Positions 17,106-25,886 of a DNA stretch of 63,210 nucleotides are shown here, piece after piece. Source of the stretch: Alphaproteobacteria bacterium (GTDB taxonomy: Bacteria; Pseudomonadota; Alphaproteobacteria; Caulobacterales; Parvularculaceae); NCBI GenBank assembly GCA_013151255.1, contig JAADIQ010000051.1, forward strand, positions 1-63,210, read 5' to 3'. Under the pieces are notes generated by a model, which saw nothing but the letters and a program-made list of their open reading frames with translations, was not told the origin of the DNA and did not search any database. Position numbers and translations under genes: made by a program. Position 1 is the first letter of the stretch; each line of letters begins with the position of its first letter.

Positions 17106-18953
17106 TTGCCGAAACTGAATACCACATTGGAGCGCGTAACGGACCGGGTGCGGACGCGCAGCCGCCAGACGCGCGCCGCCTATCTGAAACAAATGCGCGC
17201 AGCCGCTTCGGACGGCCCGCAACGCAGCCACATCTCGTGCGGCAATCTTGCGCATGCGGCGGCGGCGTCGCCGCCCGGCGACAAGAAGGCGCTGGCCAGA
17301 GGCGATGGCGCCAATGTCGCCATCGTTACCGCTTACAACGACATGCTGTCAGCGCACCAACCGCTTGGCGCCTATCCCGACATGATAAAACACGCTTTGA
17401 GCGAGACCGGCGCCACGGCGCAAATCGCCGGCGGCGTTCCGGCAATGTGCGACGGGGTTACCCAAGGCCAGCCGGGGATGGATTTGTCGCTGTTCTCGCG
17501 CGACGTCATCGCCATGGCGGCGGCGATATCGCTTTCGCATAATGTCTTTGACGCAGCGTTGATGCTCGGCGTGTGCGATAAGATCGTCCCCGGACTGTTT
17601 ATCGGCGCGGCGCGGTTTGGCCATATGCCGGTATTGTTCCTGCCCGCCGGACCGATGGCGTCAGGCTTGCCGAACGACGAAAAGGCGCGGGTGCGCCAGC
17701 TCTATGCGGAGGGAAAAGTCGGGCGCGATGAGCTTCTGGCGGCGGAAAGCGCGAGCTATCATTCGCCCGGCACCTGCACGTTCTATGGCACGGCGAACTC
17801 TAACCAGATGCTGATGGAAATAATGGGGCTACATCTGCCGGGTTCTGCTTTTGTTAATCCGGGTACGCCGCTTCGCGAGGCATTCGTCACTGAGACTGCC
17901 AAACGCGCCGCGGCGACGACGGCGCTGGGTGATGACTATATTCCATTTTGCGACATCATTGACGAGCGCGCCATCGTCAATGCCATCGTTGGGCTTAACG
18001 CCACAGGCGGTTCGACCAACCACACCATTCACCTTGTCGCCATGGCCCGCGCCGTCGGCGTCATCATCGACTGGGATGACTTTAGCGCGCTTTCTTCCGT
18101 GACGCCGCTGCTGGCGCGGATTTACCCAAACGGTTCGGCGGATGTGAATCACTTCCACGCCGCCGGGGGGATCGGTTTTGTCATTCGCGAATTGCTGGAT
18201 GCGGGGCTGTTGCATGACGACGTGAAAACAGCGATGGGCGCCGGGCTTGGCCGCTATGCTTGCGAGCCGGTTCTGGAGGAGGGCAAGCTCGCCTGGCGCG
18301 ATGCGCCTTCGACATCGGGTGATGAGAAAGTCCTCACGCCGGTTGCAAATCCTGCAGCGCCAAGCGGAGGTCTTGTGGTGCTGGACGGCAATATCGGCCG
18401 CGCGGTGATCAAGGTCTCGGCAGTGAGCCCCGAGCGCCGCATGATTGAAGCGCCGGCGATTGTCTTTACCAGCCAGCAGGATTTGATGGACCGCTTCAAA
18501 GCCGGAGAACTCGAACAGGACTTTGTTGCGGTGATCGCGTTTCAAGGACCGAAAGCGAACGGCATGCCGGAGCTGCATAAGCTGACGCCGCTGCTTGGCG
18601 TTCTTCAGAACAAAGGTTTTAAAGTGGCGCTGATTACCGATGGGCGGATGTCGGGGGCAAGCGGCAAAGTTCCGGCCGCCATTCATATCACGCCGGAGGC
18701 CCTATGCGGCGGCGCCATTGCAAAGATTTGCGACGGCGACGTCATTCGTCTTGATACGGAAGAGGGACGGCTTGAGGTTCTGGTCGACGCTGAGGAATTA
18801 AAAGCGCGCGCGCCCGCGTTGGGCGATGTCGACGCAGACCGTTGGGGAACCGGGCGCGAGCTGTTTGCCGGGATGCGGTCTCTGGTCGGCGGCGCGGAGG
18901 AGGGGGCCATGACATTTGCGCTGCAAGAGCGCCGGCGCGGAGATGCGCAATGA
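17106..18953 (+). CDS. edd: Phosphogluconate dehydratase (6-phosphogluconate dehydratase)
   Basis: 615 aa of the IlvD/Edd family. It converts 6-phosphogluconate to KDPG with an iron-sulfur cluster: cysteine-bearing motifs [21 protein letters not shown] and [14 protein letters not shown] are present, as is [16 protein letters not shown]. The start is a TTG at 17106, preceded by AAGGAG with a 6-nt spacer. The N-terminal [13 protein letters not shown] matches normal family N-termini, and no ATG or GTG fits better. The stop overlaps the glk start by 4 nt (ATGA). Confidence 0.96.
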   Translation: MPKLNTTLERVTDRVRTRSRQTRAAYLKQMRAAASDGPQRSHISCGNLAHAAAASPPGDKKALARGDGANVAIVTAYNDMLSAHQPLGAYPDMIKHALSETGATAQIAGGVPAMCDGVTQGQPGMDLSLFSRDVIAMAAAISLSHNVFDAALMLGVCDKIVPGLFIGAARFGHMPVLFLPAGPMASGLPNDEKARVRQLYAEGKVGRDELLAAESASYHSPGTCTFYGTANSNQMLMEIMGLHLPGSAFVNPGTPLREAFVTETAKRAAATTALGDDYIPFCDIIDERAIVNAIVGLNATGGSTNHTIHLVAMARAVGVIIDWDDFSALSSVTPLLARIYPNGSADVNHFHAAGGIGFVIRELLDAGLLHDDVKTAMGAGLGRYACEPVLEEGKLAWRDAPSTSGDEKVLTPVANPAAPSGGLVVLDGNIGRAVIKVSAVSPERRMIEAPAIVFTSQQDLMDRFKAGELEQDFVAVIAFQGPKANGMPELHKLTPLLGVLQNKGFKVALITDGRMSGASGKVPAAIHITPEALCGGAIAKICDGDVIRLDTEEGRLEVLVDAEELKARAPALGDVDADRWGTGRELFAGMRSLVGGAEEGAMTFALQERRRGDAQ

Positions 18954-19918
18954 CCGAGCCGGTTCTGGTCGCAGATATTGGCGGCACCAATGCACGCTTT
19001 GCGCTGGCGACCCGCGATAAAGACCGCATCATCACCCGCGACAGCCAGACCTTTCGCGCCGAGGATTTTGAAACCATCCGCGATGCTGCTGACGCATACC
19101 TTGAAGCTGTGACCGCAAAGCCAAAGGCGGCGTGCTTTGCGGTTGCCGGGCCGGTGAGCGATGACGTTATCGATTTCACCAATTCCCCATGGGTGCTTGA
19201 GGTAGCTAACATCAAAGCCGCGCTCGGTCTCGATCGGTTTATGGTCGCCAATGATTTTGAGGCGCTGGCTTCGAGCCTGCGCCATCTGCCAAAATCGGAT
19301 TTGGTCTCGGTGAAGCCGGGCGTGGGCGCGGCCGATGCGCCAATTCTAGTCATCGGGCCGGGCACCGGGCTCGGTCAGGCGCTGGTCCTGTCCGTTGACG
19401 GGCGCGACCGGATCATCCCGACCGAGGGCGGGCATGTGGGGCTGGCGCCGGGAACTGATGAAGAAATTGAAGTGATGAAATTCATTGCGCGCGAACATCC
19501 GCGGGTATCGGTTGAGCGGGTGTTATCGGGGCGCGGTCTCGTCAATATTCATCGCGCGCTATGCGCCATTGCGGATACGCCGCGCGTCTCACTAAAGGCG
19601 AATGAAATCACCAAGGCGGCAATGACGAAGGAATATCCAATCGCGGTGCGAGCGGTTGAAATGTTTTGTGAACTTCTGGGCGCTGTCGCGGGAGATGCGG
19701 TGCTGGCGACTGGCGCGCGCGGCGGCGTTGTGCTGGGCGGCGGCATCCTGCCGAAAATCCGCGAGATTTTCCTCGCCAGTCAATTCACGCGCCGGTTTCT
19801 CGACAAAGGCCGCATGTGCGATTATGTCGAGCGCGCGCCGGTGGACCTGATTGTTAATGACGGCGCGGCGTTGATCGGTGCGGCGGTTATTTTGGACGGA
19901 CATAGTGATGCAGATTAA
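18950..19918 (+). CDS. glk: Glucokinase
   Basis: 322 aa of the bacterial Glk type: [12 protein letters not shown] at the ATP-binding N-terminus, GPGTGLGQ and [10 protein letters not shown] are intact. It phosphorylates the free glucose delivered by the upstream sodium symporter. The ATG at 18950 overlaps the edd stop as ATGA. A reading from 18842 would begin deep in edd and is rejected. Its last 11 nt overlap the eda start. Confidence 0.95.
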   Translation: MTEPVLVADIGGTNARFALATRDKDRIITRDSQTFRAEDFETIRDAADAYLEAVTAKPKAACFAVAGPVSDDVIDFTNSPWVLEVANIKAALGLDRFMVANDFEALASSLRHLPKSDLVSVKPGVGAADAPILVIGPGTGLGQALVLSVDGRDRIIPTEGGHVGLAPGTDEEIEVMKFIAREHPRVSVERVLSGRGLVNIHRALCAIADTPRVSLKANEITKAAMTKEYPIAVRAVEMFCELLGAVAGDAVLATGARGGVVLGGGILPKIREIFLASQFTRRFLDKGRMCDYVERAPVDLIVNDGAALIGAAVILDGHSDAD

Positions 19919-20528
19919 TGAAGTGCTTTCAAAGGCGAGCGTCATCCCTGTTTTGGAGGTGGCGGCGCTAAAAGACGCCGCGCCCCTGGCGCTGGCGTTG
20001 GCGGCGGGCGGGCTTGAAGTTATCGAGCTGACGCTGCGCACGGCCTGCGCGCTTGAGGCGCTGGAGGCAATGAAAATTGCAGCGCCCAGCCTTATCGTTG
20101 GTATGGGAACCATCCGCAGCGCGGGCGATATTGAACAATCAACCGCCGCCGGCGCTGATTTCCTGGTGAGCCCCGGCGCCAGCACATCTTTGCTTGGCGC
20201 GCTCGCTGGCGCCGGTGTTCCCGCGCTTGCCGGGGTTGCGACGGCGAGCGAGGCGATGACGGCTTTTGAGGCTGGTTTTGCGGCGATGAAATTTTTCCCT
20301 GCAGAGCCGGCTGGCGGTATTGCTTATCTCAAATCCCTTGCGGGGCCGCTGCCGGATGTCGTCTTCTGCCCCACTGGCGGCATCACTGCGGAAAAAGCGC
20401 CGGCCTATCTTGCGCTGCCCAATGTCGCTTGCGTTGGCGGCTCGTGGATAGCCACGCGCGCCATGATCGCCCAATCCAACTGGGATGAAATCGAAGCCAA
20501 CGCCAAAATGGCCGCATCCCTAAAATAA
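19908..20528 (+). CDS. eda: 2-dehydro-3-deoxy-phosphogluconate aldolase (KDPG aldolase)
   Basis: 206 aa. The class I aldolase features are the glutamate in VIELTLRT and the Schiff-base lysine in MKFFPAE, followed by CPTGGI for phosphate binding. It splits KDPG to pyruvate and glyceraldehyde-3-phosphate, completing the Entner-Doudoroff route. The ATG at 19908 lies within the last codons of glk. It is the last gene of the zwf-pgl-edd-glk-eda operon. No strong terminator is visible; a short ACCGG/CCGGT hairpin occurs at 20559-20572. Confidence 0.95.
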   Translation: MQINEVLSKASVIPVLEVAALKDAAPLALALAAGGLEVIELTLRTACALEALEAMKIAAPSLIVGMGTIRSAGDIEQSTAAGADFLVSPGASTSLLGALAGAGVPALAGVATASEAMTAFEAGFAAMKFFPAEPAGGIAYLKSLAGPLPDVVFCPTGGITAEKAPAYLALPNVACVGGSWIATRAMIAQSNWDEIEANAKMAASLK

Positions 20529-20883
20529 CGTAATTCATTCCCCGAAGGTGTCATCAGAACCGGCCTACCGGTCTCGAAACCTTCCCAGACACGCCATGAC
20601 AGAGCGGCGATGTGAGCTACGACGGCGCGTTTCGAATCATGTTTTGGTGTTCCAGTAAGGACGGCATGCCAGCGCTCACTTGATGAATATCAAGCGGTCT
20701 CTTGGCGTCGGTCAGGCGGCTATTTGGCGTTGCGTAATCACTCGCATGACGGATTATCTGCGCTGTCTTGTTTCTTCGATTTACAGACTAAATTCTGAAA
20801 GCCGCCAGTTGCCGCGATGTCCGGTGTGAGTCAAAAGAGCGACAGAAAAACGCTGCTTTGTGCAAAACGAATGGGCGAATATC
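20529..20883. promoter_or_regulatory. Promoter region of the nitrate operon
   Basis: These roughly 355 bases between eda and narK contain a short hairpin (20559-20572) and a perfect FNR-type box (20680-20693). No other convincing gene is present. If FNR acts as a class II activator, transcription would begin near 20728, leaving a leader of about 155 nt before the narK ATG. Confidence 0.6.
20680..20693. promoter_or_regulatory. FNR/FnrL/Anr binding site
   Basis: TTGATGAATATCAA matches the FNR consensus TTGAT-N4-ATCAA at every defined position. Its place ahead of narK-narGHJI fits oxygen-limited activation. The regulator gene itself is not in the window, and no NarXL or NarQP gene is seen. Confidence 0.85.
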
Positions 20884-23637
20884 ATGCATAATTTAGAAAC
20901 CGTCACGCGGGGCCAACAAAACCGCGCATTGGGCGCGAGTACGATTTCGTTCACGGTGTGCTTTGCCGTCTGGACGATATTCTCAATCATCGGCATCCAG
21001 ATAAAACAAGATTTAGGCCTTAACGAAACCCAGTTCGGACTGCTTGTCGCAACGCCAATTTTAACCGGCTCGCTAAGCCGTATTTTCTTAGGCGTATGGG
21101 CCGATCAGTTCGGCGGGCGGCGCGTCTTTACGGCGGTCATGTTGCTGACCTCGATTGCGGTGTTTCTGCTGTCGACGGTTTCGACATACCCAATGTTCCT
21201 TCTGGCCGCGCTCGGGGTTGGGCTCGCCGGCGGGTCTTTCGCGGTCGGCATCACCTATACGTCGCGATGGTTTGAAAATGAGCGCCAGGGCACAGCACTC
21301 GGCATCTTCGGCATGGGCAATGTCGGCGCGGCGGTGACGAGTTTTGGAGCGCCGTTTTTGCTGGTCGCGCTGGGGTGGGAAAAAACCGCGCAAATCTATG
21401 CGCTGGTGATGCTCGTCACGGCGGTGTTATTTTACATTTTCACCAAAGAAGACCCGGTGACGGTTGCGCGCAAGACGCGCGGAGAAAAACCGTTCAACGC
21501 GCTCATGGAATTGTCGCCGCTTAAAAGGCTGCAGGTTTGGCGCTTTGCGCTTTATTATTTCTTCGTCTTCGGCGCTTTTGTGGCGCTGGCTTTGTGGTTG
21601 CCGCGCTATTTGATTGGCGTTTATGGCCTCGACATCAAAACCGCGGGCATGCTCGCCGCATTTTATGCGGTTCCAGCCAGTCTTTTCCGCGCTTATGGCG
21701 GATTTCTGTCCGACAAATATGGCGCCCGTAAAGTCATGTATTGGACATTCAGCGTGGCTGCGGTCGCCACCTTTATGTTATCCTATCCGCATACTGATTA
21801 TACTATTCACGGTATCGAAGGGCCAATTTCATTTTCAACGCAGATGGGCCTTGTCCCCTTCGTTATTACCATATTTGTGCTTGGATTTTTCATGTCTCTG
21901 GGCAAAGCCGCCGTCTATAAACACATTCCGGTTTACTACCCCGAACATGTCGGCGCGGTTGGCGGCCTTGTCGGCATGGTCGGCGGATTAGGCGGCTTTG
22001 TTCTGCCGATCGCATTTGGCGTGATGAACGATCTCACCGGCATATGGACAAGTAGTTTCATGTTGCTGTTTGCGATTGTCGTCATCGCCATGGTGTGGAT
22101 GCATGTGACGATCCGTCAAATGGAACGCAAAGTGCTGTCGACCGAGCTGGACGCGCTGCCGCAATTCCCGGAAATGCAGGAAGTTCACACCGCAGAGCAT
22201 AAAAAACGCGTCAGCCCTGTGTTAGAAGACTGGCGGCCTGATGACGAAACGTTCTGGAAAGAAAAAGGCGCGCGTATCGCCAAGCGCAATTTGTGGATTT
22301 CTATCCCGGCGCTGCTTCTGGCGTTTTCCGTCTGGATGGTGTGGAGCGTAGTTGTCGCCAAGCTGCCTTCGGTCGGGTTCAACTACGCAACGGACCAGTT
22401 GTTCTGGTTGGCGGCGTTGCCGGGCCTTTCCGGCGCAACGTTGCGGATTTTTTATTCCTTTATGGTGCCTATTTTCGGTGGACGCCTATGGACGACGCTG
22501 ACGACGGCCTCCTTGCTGATCCCGGCCTTTGGCATCGGTTACGCAGTGCAAAATCCGGATACGCCCTATTTCATCTTCCTGGTGTTGGCGTTGTTATGCG
22601 GCTTTGGCGGCGGCAATTTTGCTTCGTCCATGGCCAATATCAGCTTCTATTTTCCCAAGGCGCAAAAAGGCAACGCATTGGCGCTCAACGCCGGGCTTGG
22701 TAATCTTGGCGTCAGCGTCATGCAGTTCCTGGTGCCGTTGGTGATAACCGCCAGCGTATTCGGCATTATCGGCGGCGAACCGCAAACTACCGATACCGGC
22801 GAATTAATGTGGCTGCAAAATGCCGGTTTCATCTGGGTGCCGTTCCTTCTCGTTGCAACTGCTGCGGCATGGTTCGGGATGAATGACATCGCATCGGCGA
22901 AGGCATCTTTCAGCGAGCAGGCGGTGATTTTCACGCGCAAGCATAACTGGATTATGTGCTGGCTCTATACCGGCACGTTCGGGTCTTTCATTGGCTATGC
23001 GGCAGGTTTCCCGCTGCTGATGAAAACCCAGTTTCCAGAAGTGAACGCGTTAGCGTACGCGTTTCTCGGGCCACTGGTCGGTGCGCTGTCGCGTTCGATG
23101 ACCGGCTGGATGGCCGATAAATGGGGCGGCGCGCGGGTTACTTTCTGGGTGTTCATCTCGATGATCATTGCGGTTGGCGGCGTTTTATATTTCCTCGGCA
23201 TTAAAGATCAGCCGGGCGCTTTCTGGGGCTTCTTTGCAATGTTCATGTTCTTGTTCTTTGCAACCGGGGTCGGCAACGCCTCTACCTTCCAGATGATCCC
23301 GGTGATCATGCGCGAGGAAATCCCGCGGCTGATGCCGTCGCTCAATCCGGCGGAACAAGTGCGCCAGGCTGAAAAAGAATCCGCCGCCATCATCGGCTTT
23401 ACTTCGGCCATGGCCGCTTATGGCGCGTTCTTTATTCCCAAATCCTACGGCACCTCGATTTCTTTAACCGGCGCGCCCGACGGCGCGCTTTGGGGGTTTC
23501 TCGTCTTCTATGCAACCTGTGCGGTGCTGACCTGGTTCATCTATTCGCGCAAAGGCGGAATGCTCCACGACATTGAGCGCGGCCGCAAACAACCCGCCGC
23601 AGGGCCAACAAACCTTCCCGAGGGAGAAACCGCATGA
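20884..23637 (+). CDS. narK: Fused nitrate/nitrite transporter NarK1-NarK2
   Basis: 917 aa, about twice the length of one MFS transporter. The first half (to about 430) carries GGSFAVGITYTSRWF, and the second half (from about 470) carries GFGGGNFASSMANISFYFP and NAGLGNLGVS; both are nitrate-porter signatures. A charged linker joins them, giving about 24 membrane helices. In Paracoccus such a fusion pairs a NarK1-type nitrate/proton symporter with a NarK2-type nitrate/nitrite exchanger, which explains start-up and steady nitrate uptake. The ATG at 20884 is chosen; an in-frame GTG at 20860 would add eight residues. The stop overlaps the narG start (ATGA). Confidence 0.93.
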   Translation: MHNLETVTRGQQNRALGASTISFTVCFAVWTIFSIIGIQIKQDLGLNETQFGLLVATPILTGSLSRIFLGVWADQFGGRRVFTAVMLLTSIAVFLLSTVSTYPMFLLAALGVGLAGGSFAVGITYTSRWFENERQGTALGIFGMGNVGAAVTSFGAPFLLVALGWEKTAQIYALVMLVTAVLFYIFTKEDPVTVARKTRGEKPFNALMELSPLKRLQVWRFALYYFFVFGAFVALALWLPRYLIGVYGLDIKTAGMLAAFYAVPASLFRAYGGFLSDKYGARKVMYWTFSVAAVATFMLSYPHTDYTIHGIEGPISFSTQMGLVPFVITIFVLGFFMSLGKAAVYKHIPVYYPEHVGAVGGLVGMVGGLGGFVLPIAFGVMNDLTGIWTSSFMLLFAIVVIAMVWMHVTIRQMERKVLSTELDALPQFPEMQEVHTAEHKKRVSPVLEDWRPDDETFWKEKGARIAKRNLWISIPALLLAFSVWMVWSVVVAKLPSVGFNYATDQLFWLAALPGLSGATLRIFYSFMVPIFGGRLWTTLTTASLLIPAFGIGYAVQNPDTPYFIFLVLALLCGFGGGNFASSMANISFYFPKAQKGNALALNAGLGNLGVSVMQFLVPLVITASVFGIIGGEPQTTDTGELMWLQNAGFIWVPFLLVATAAAWFGMNDIASAKASFSEQAVIFTRKHNWIMCWLYTGTFGSFIGYAAGFPLLMKTQFPEVNALAYAFLGPLVGALSRSMTGWMADKWGGARVTFWVFISMIIAVGGVLYFLGIKDQPGAFWGFFAMFMFLFFATGVGNASTFQMIPVIMREEIPRLMPSLNPAEQVRQAEKESAAIIGFTSAMAAYGAFFIPKSYGTSISLTGAPDGALWGFLVFYATCAVLTWFIYSRKGGMLHDIERGRKQPAAGPTNLPEGETA

Positions 23638-25886
23638 GCCATATTTTAAATCGCCTGACTTACTTCAAGAACCGCGTCAGCGAGTTCTCCGATGGCCATG
23701 GCGTTGTCACCAAGGAAGACCGGACCTGGGAGGATGCTTACCGCAAGCGCTGGCAGCATGACAAAATCGTGCGCTCAACCCATGGCGCCAATTGCACCGG
23801 CTCTTGCAGCTGGAAGATTTACGTCAAGGGCGGGATTGTCACCTGGGAAACGCAGCAGACGGACTATCCGCGAACCCGGCCTGACCTGCCTAACCACGAG
23901 CCGCGCGGCTGTTCGCGCGGCGCCAGCTATAGCTGGTATCTTTATAGCGGCAACCGGTTGAAGCACCCGCTGATCCGCAGCCGGCTTTTAAAAGCCTGGC
24001 GGGAAGCGCGCGCAATCCGTGAACCGGTGGCGGCTTGGGGCTCCATCGTTGAGGACCCGACAAAGCGCGCATCTTACGTAAAGTTGCGCGGCCATGGCGG
24101 GTTTGTCCGCGCCGATTGGGCCGAGGTGAATGAAATCATCGCCGCCGCCAACGCTTACACTGCGAAAAAGCATGGGCCTGACCGCATCATCGGCTTCTCG
24201 CCGATCCCGGCGATGTCGATGGTCTCTTATGCGGCGGGCTCGCGCTACCTGTCACTGCTCGGCGGAACCTGCATGAGCTTTTACGACTGGTATTGCGATC
24301 TGCCGCCGGCCAGCCCGATGACCTGGGGCGAACAAACCGACGTTCCAGAAAGCGCGGACTGGTATAATTCCGGCTTCATCATGTTGTGGGGCTCGAACGT
24401 GCCGCAGACCCGCACGCCCGATGCGCACTTCTTCACTGAGGTGCGTTACAAAGGCGCCAAGGCGGTGGTGATTTCACCGGATTATTCCGAAGCCTCAAAA
24501 TTCGGCGATATCTGGCTGTCGCCGAAACAGGGAACCGATGCCGCGCTCGCCATGGCGTTCGGTCATGTCATCCTCAAGGAGTTTTATCTCGACCGGCAGG
24601 TAGAGTATTTCCAGGAATACGCCCGGCAATATACCGACATGCCGATGCTGGTGCGGCTGGTCAAAAAAGACGGACGGCTGCAACCGGACCGGTTGTTGCG
24701 CGCATCTGATTTCGACGGCTCGCTGAACGAAGACAATAACCCGGAATGGAAAACCATCGCCTTTGATAAAAACGCCGGGCGCGTCGTTTGCCCGCGCGGT
24801 TCCATCGGTTTCCGCTGGGGCGAGAAGGGAAAATGGAACCTTGAAGAAAAGTCCGCCAATGGCGACGACACGGATCTGTCCATTTCTCTGATCGACAATC
24901 GCGATGATGCGGTGGACGTGGCCTTCCCATATTTTGGCAACCGCCAACATGACCATTTCCACGGCACCGACCATCCGGACGTGCTTGAGCGCCGCGTGCC
25001 GGTCAAACGCCTGCAACTGAAAGATGGCGAGAGTTTCGTTGCGACAGTGTTTGACTTGATGTGTGCAAATTATGGTCTCGACCGTGGTCTTGGCGGTGAA
25101 TGGGCGGCGAAATCTTTTGACGAGGACATCCCCTATACGCCGGCATGGCAGGAAAAAATTACCGGTGTGGCACGCGATCAGGTGATCGCCGTTGCGCGCG
25201 GCTTTGCCGACAATGCCGAGAAGACCCGCGGCAAGTCCATGGTCATCCTCGGGGCCGGTCTCAACCACTGGTACCACATGGACATGAGCTATCGCGGCAT
25301 CATCAACATGCTCGTGATGTGCGGTTGCGTCGGTCAGTCCGGCGGCGGCTGGTCGCATTATGTCGGCCAGGAAAAGTTGAGGCCCCAGACAGGCTGGCAA
25401 CCGCTCGCCTTCGGCCTCGACTGGTCCCGGCCGCCACGGCAAATGAACTCCACGTCGTTCTTCTATGCGCATACGGACCAGTGGCGCTATGAAACGCTGG
25501 GGCTTGACGAAATTCTCTCCCCCGTGGCGCCGGAAGGAAAATGGAGCGGTTCACTCATCGACTTTAACGTGCGCGCCGAGCGCATGGGCTGGCTTCCATC
25601 AGCCCCCCAGCTTGAGCGCAACCCGCTTGAGATTGCCAAGGATGCGGCGGCGGCGGGGATGGAGGCGAAGGACTATGTGGCGCGCGAGTTAAAATCCGGC
25701 GCGCTCAAAATGTCTTGCGACGACCCGGACAATCCGGTGAACTGGCCGCGCAACATGTTCGTGTGGCGCTCTAACCTGCTCGGCTCTTCCGGCAAGGGCC
25801 ATGAATATTTTCCTGAAACACCTCTTGGGCACAGCGCACGGTGTTCAGGGCAAGGACCTCGGGCAAACGGGCGGGCAAAAACCTGA
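23634..25886 (+). CDS. narG: Respiratory nitrate reductase alpha subunit, 5' part (frameshifted)
   Basis: This reading frame covers about the first 726 residues of NarG, the molybdenum-bisMGD subunit that reduces nitrate to nitrite. The FS0 cluster site HGANCTGSC with the distal PRGC is intact, as is YCDLPPASP with the aspartate that ligates molybdenum. Homology ends at GHEYF. After the T4 run at 25808-25811 the frame yields 25 unrelated residues and stops, while the true sequence continues one frame over. Removing one T restores a NarG of about 1244 residues, close to the 1247 of E. coli. The break is either a real inactivating indel or a sequencing error. The start overlaps the narK stop as ATGA. 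Confidence 0.92.
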   Translation: MSHILNRLTYFKNRVSEFSDGHGVVTKEDRTWEDAYRKRWQHDKIVRSTHGANCTGSCSWKIYVKGGIVTWETQQTDYPRTRPDLPNHEPRGCSRGASYSWYLYSGNRLKHPLIRSRLLKAWREARAIREPVAAWGSIVEDPTKRASYVKLRGHGGFVRADWAEVNEIIAAANAYTAKKHGPDRIIGFSPIPAMSMVSYAAGSRYLSLLGGTCMSFYDWYCDLPPASPMTWGEQTDVPESADWYNSGFIMLWGSNVPQTRTPDAHFFTEVRYKGAKAVVISPDYSEASKFGDIWLSPKQGTDAALAMAFGHVILKEFYLDRQVEYFQEYARQYTDMPMLVRLVKKDGRLQPDRLLRASDFDGSLNEDNNPEWKTIAFDKNAGRVVCPRGSIGFRWGEKGKWNLEEKSANGDDTDLSISLIDNRDDAVDVAFPYFGNRQHDHFHGTDHPDVLERRVPVKRLQLKDGESFVATVFDLMCANYGLDRGLGGEWAAKSFDEDIPYTPAWQEKITGVARDQVIAVARGFADNAEKTRGKSMVILGAGLNHWYHMDMSYRGIINMLVMCGCVGQSGGGWSHYVGQEKLRPQTGWQPLAFGLDWSRPPRQMNSTSFFYAHTDQWRYETLGLDEILSPVAPEGKWSGSLIDFNVRAERMGWLPSAPQLERNPLEIAKDAAAAGMEAKDYVARELKSGALKMSCDDPDNPVNWPRNMFVWRSNLLGSSGKGHEYFPETPLGHSARCSGQGPRANGRAKT

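Noticed and set aside
17829..18686. 285-codon open frame antisense to edd
   Set aside because: It is a shadow of a well-conserved dehydratase with no protein-like features of its own.
24495..25472. 325-codon open frame antisense to narG
   Set aside because: It mirrors conserved NarG coding sequence and has no domain or ribosome-binding site.
25806..25817. Programmed +1 frameshift signal in narG
   Set aside because: The sequence contains TTTTCCTGA, which recalls antizyme sites, but TCC-TGA is not in the reading frame. No stop or rare codon sits at the slip point, and NarG is not known to be made this way. An indel is simpler.
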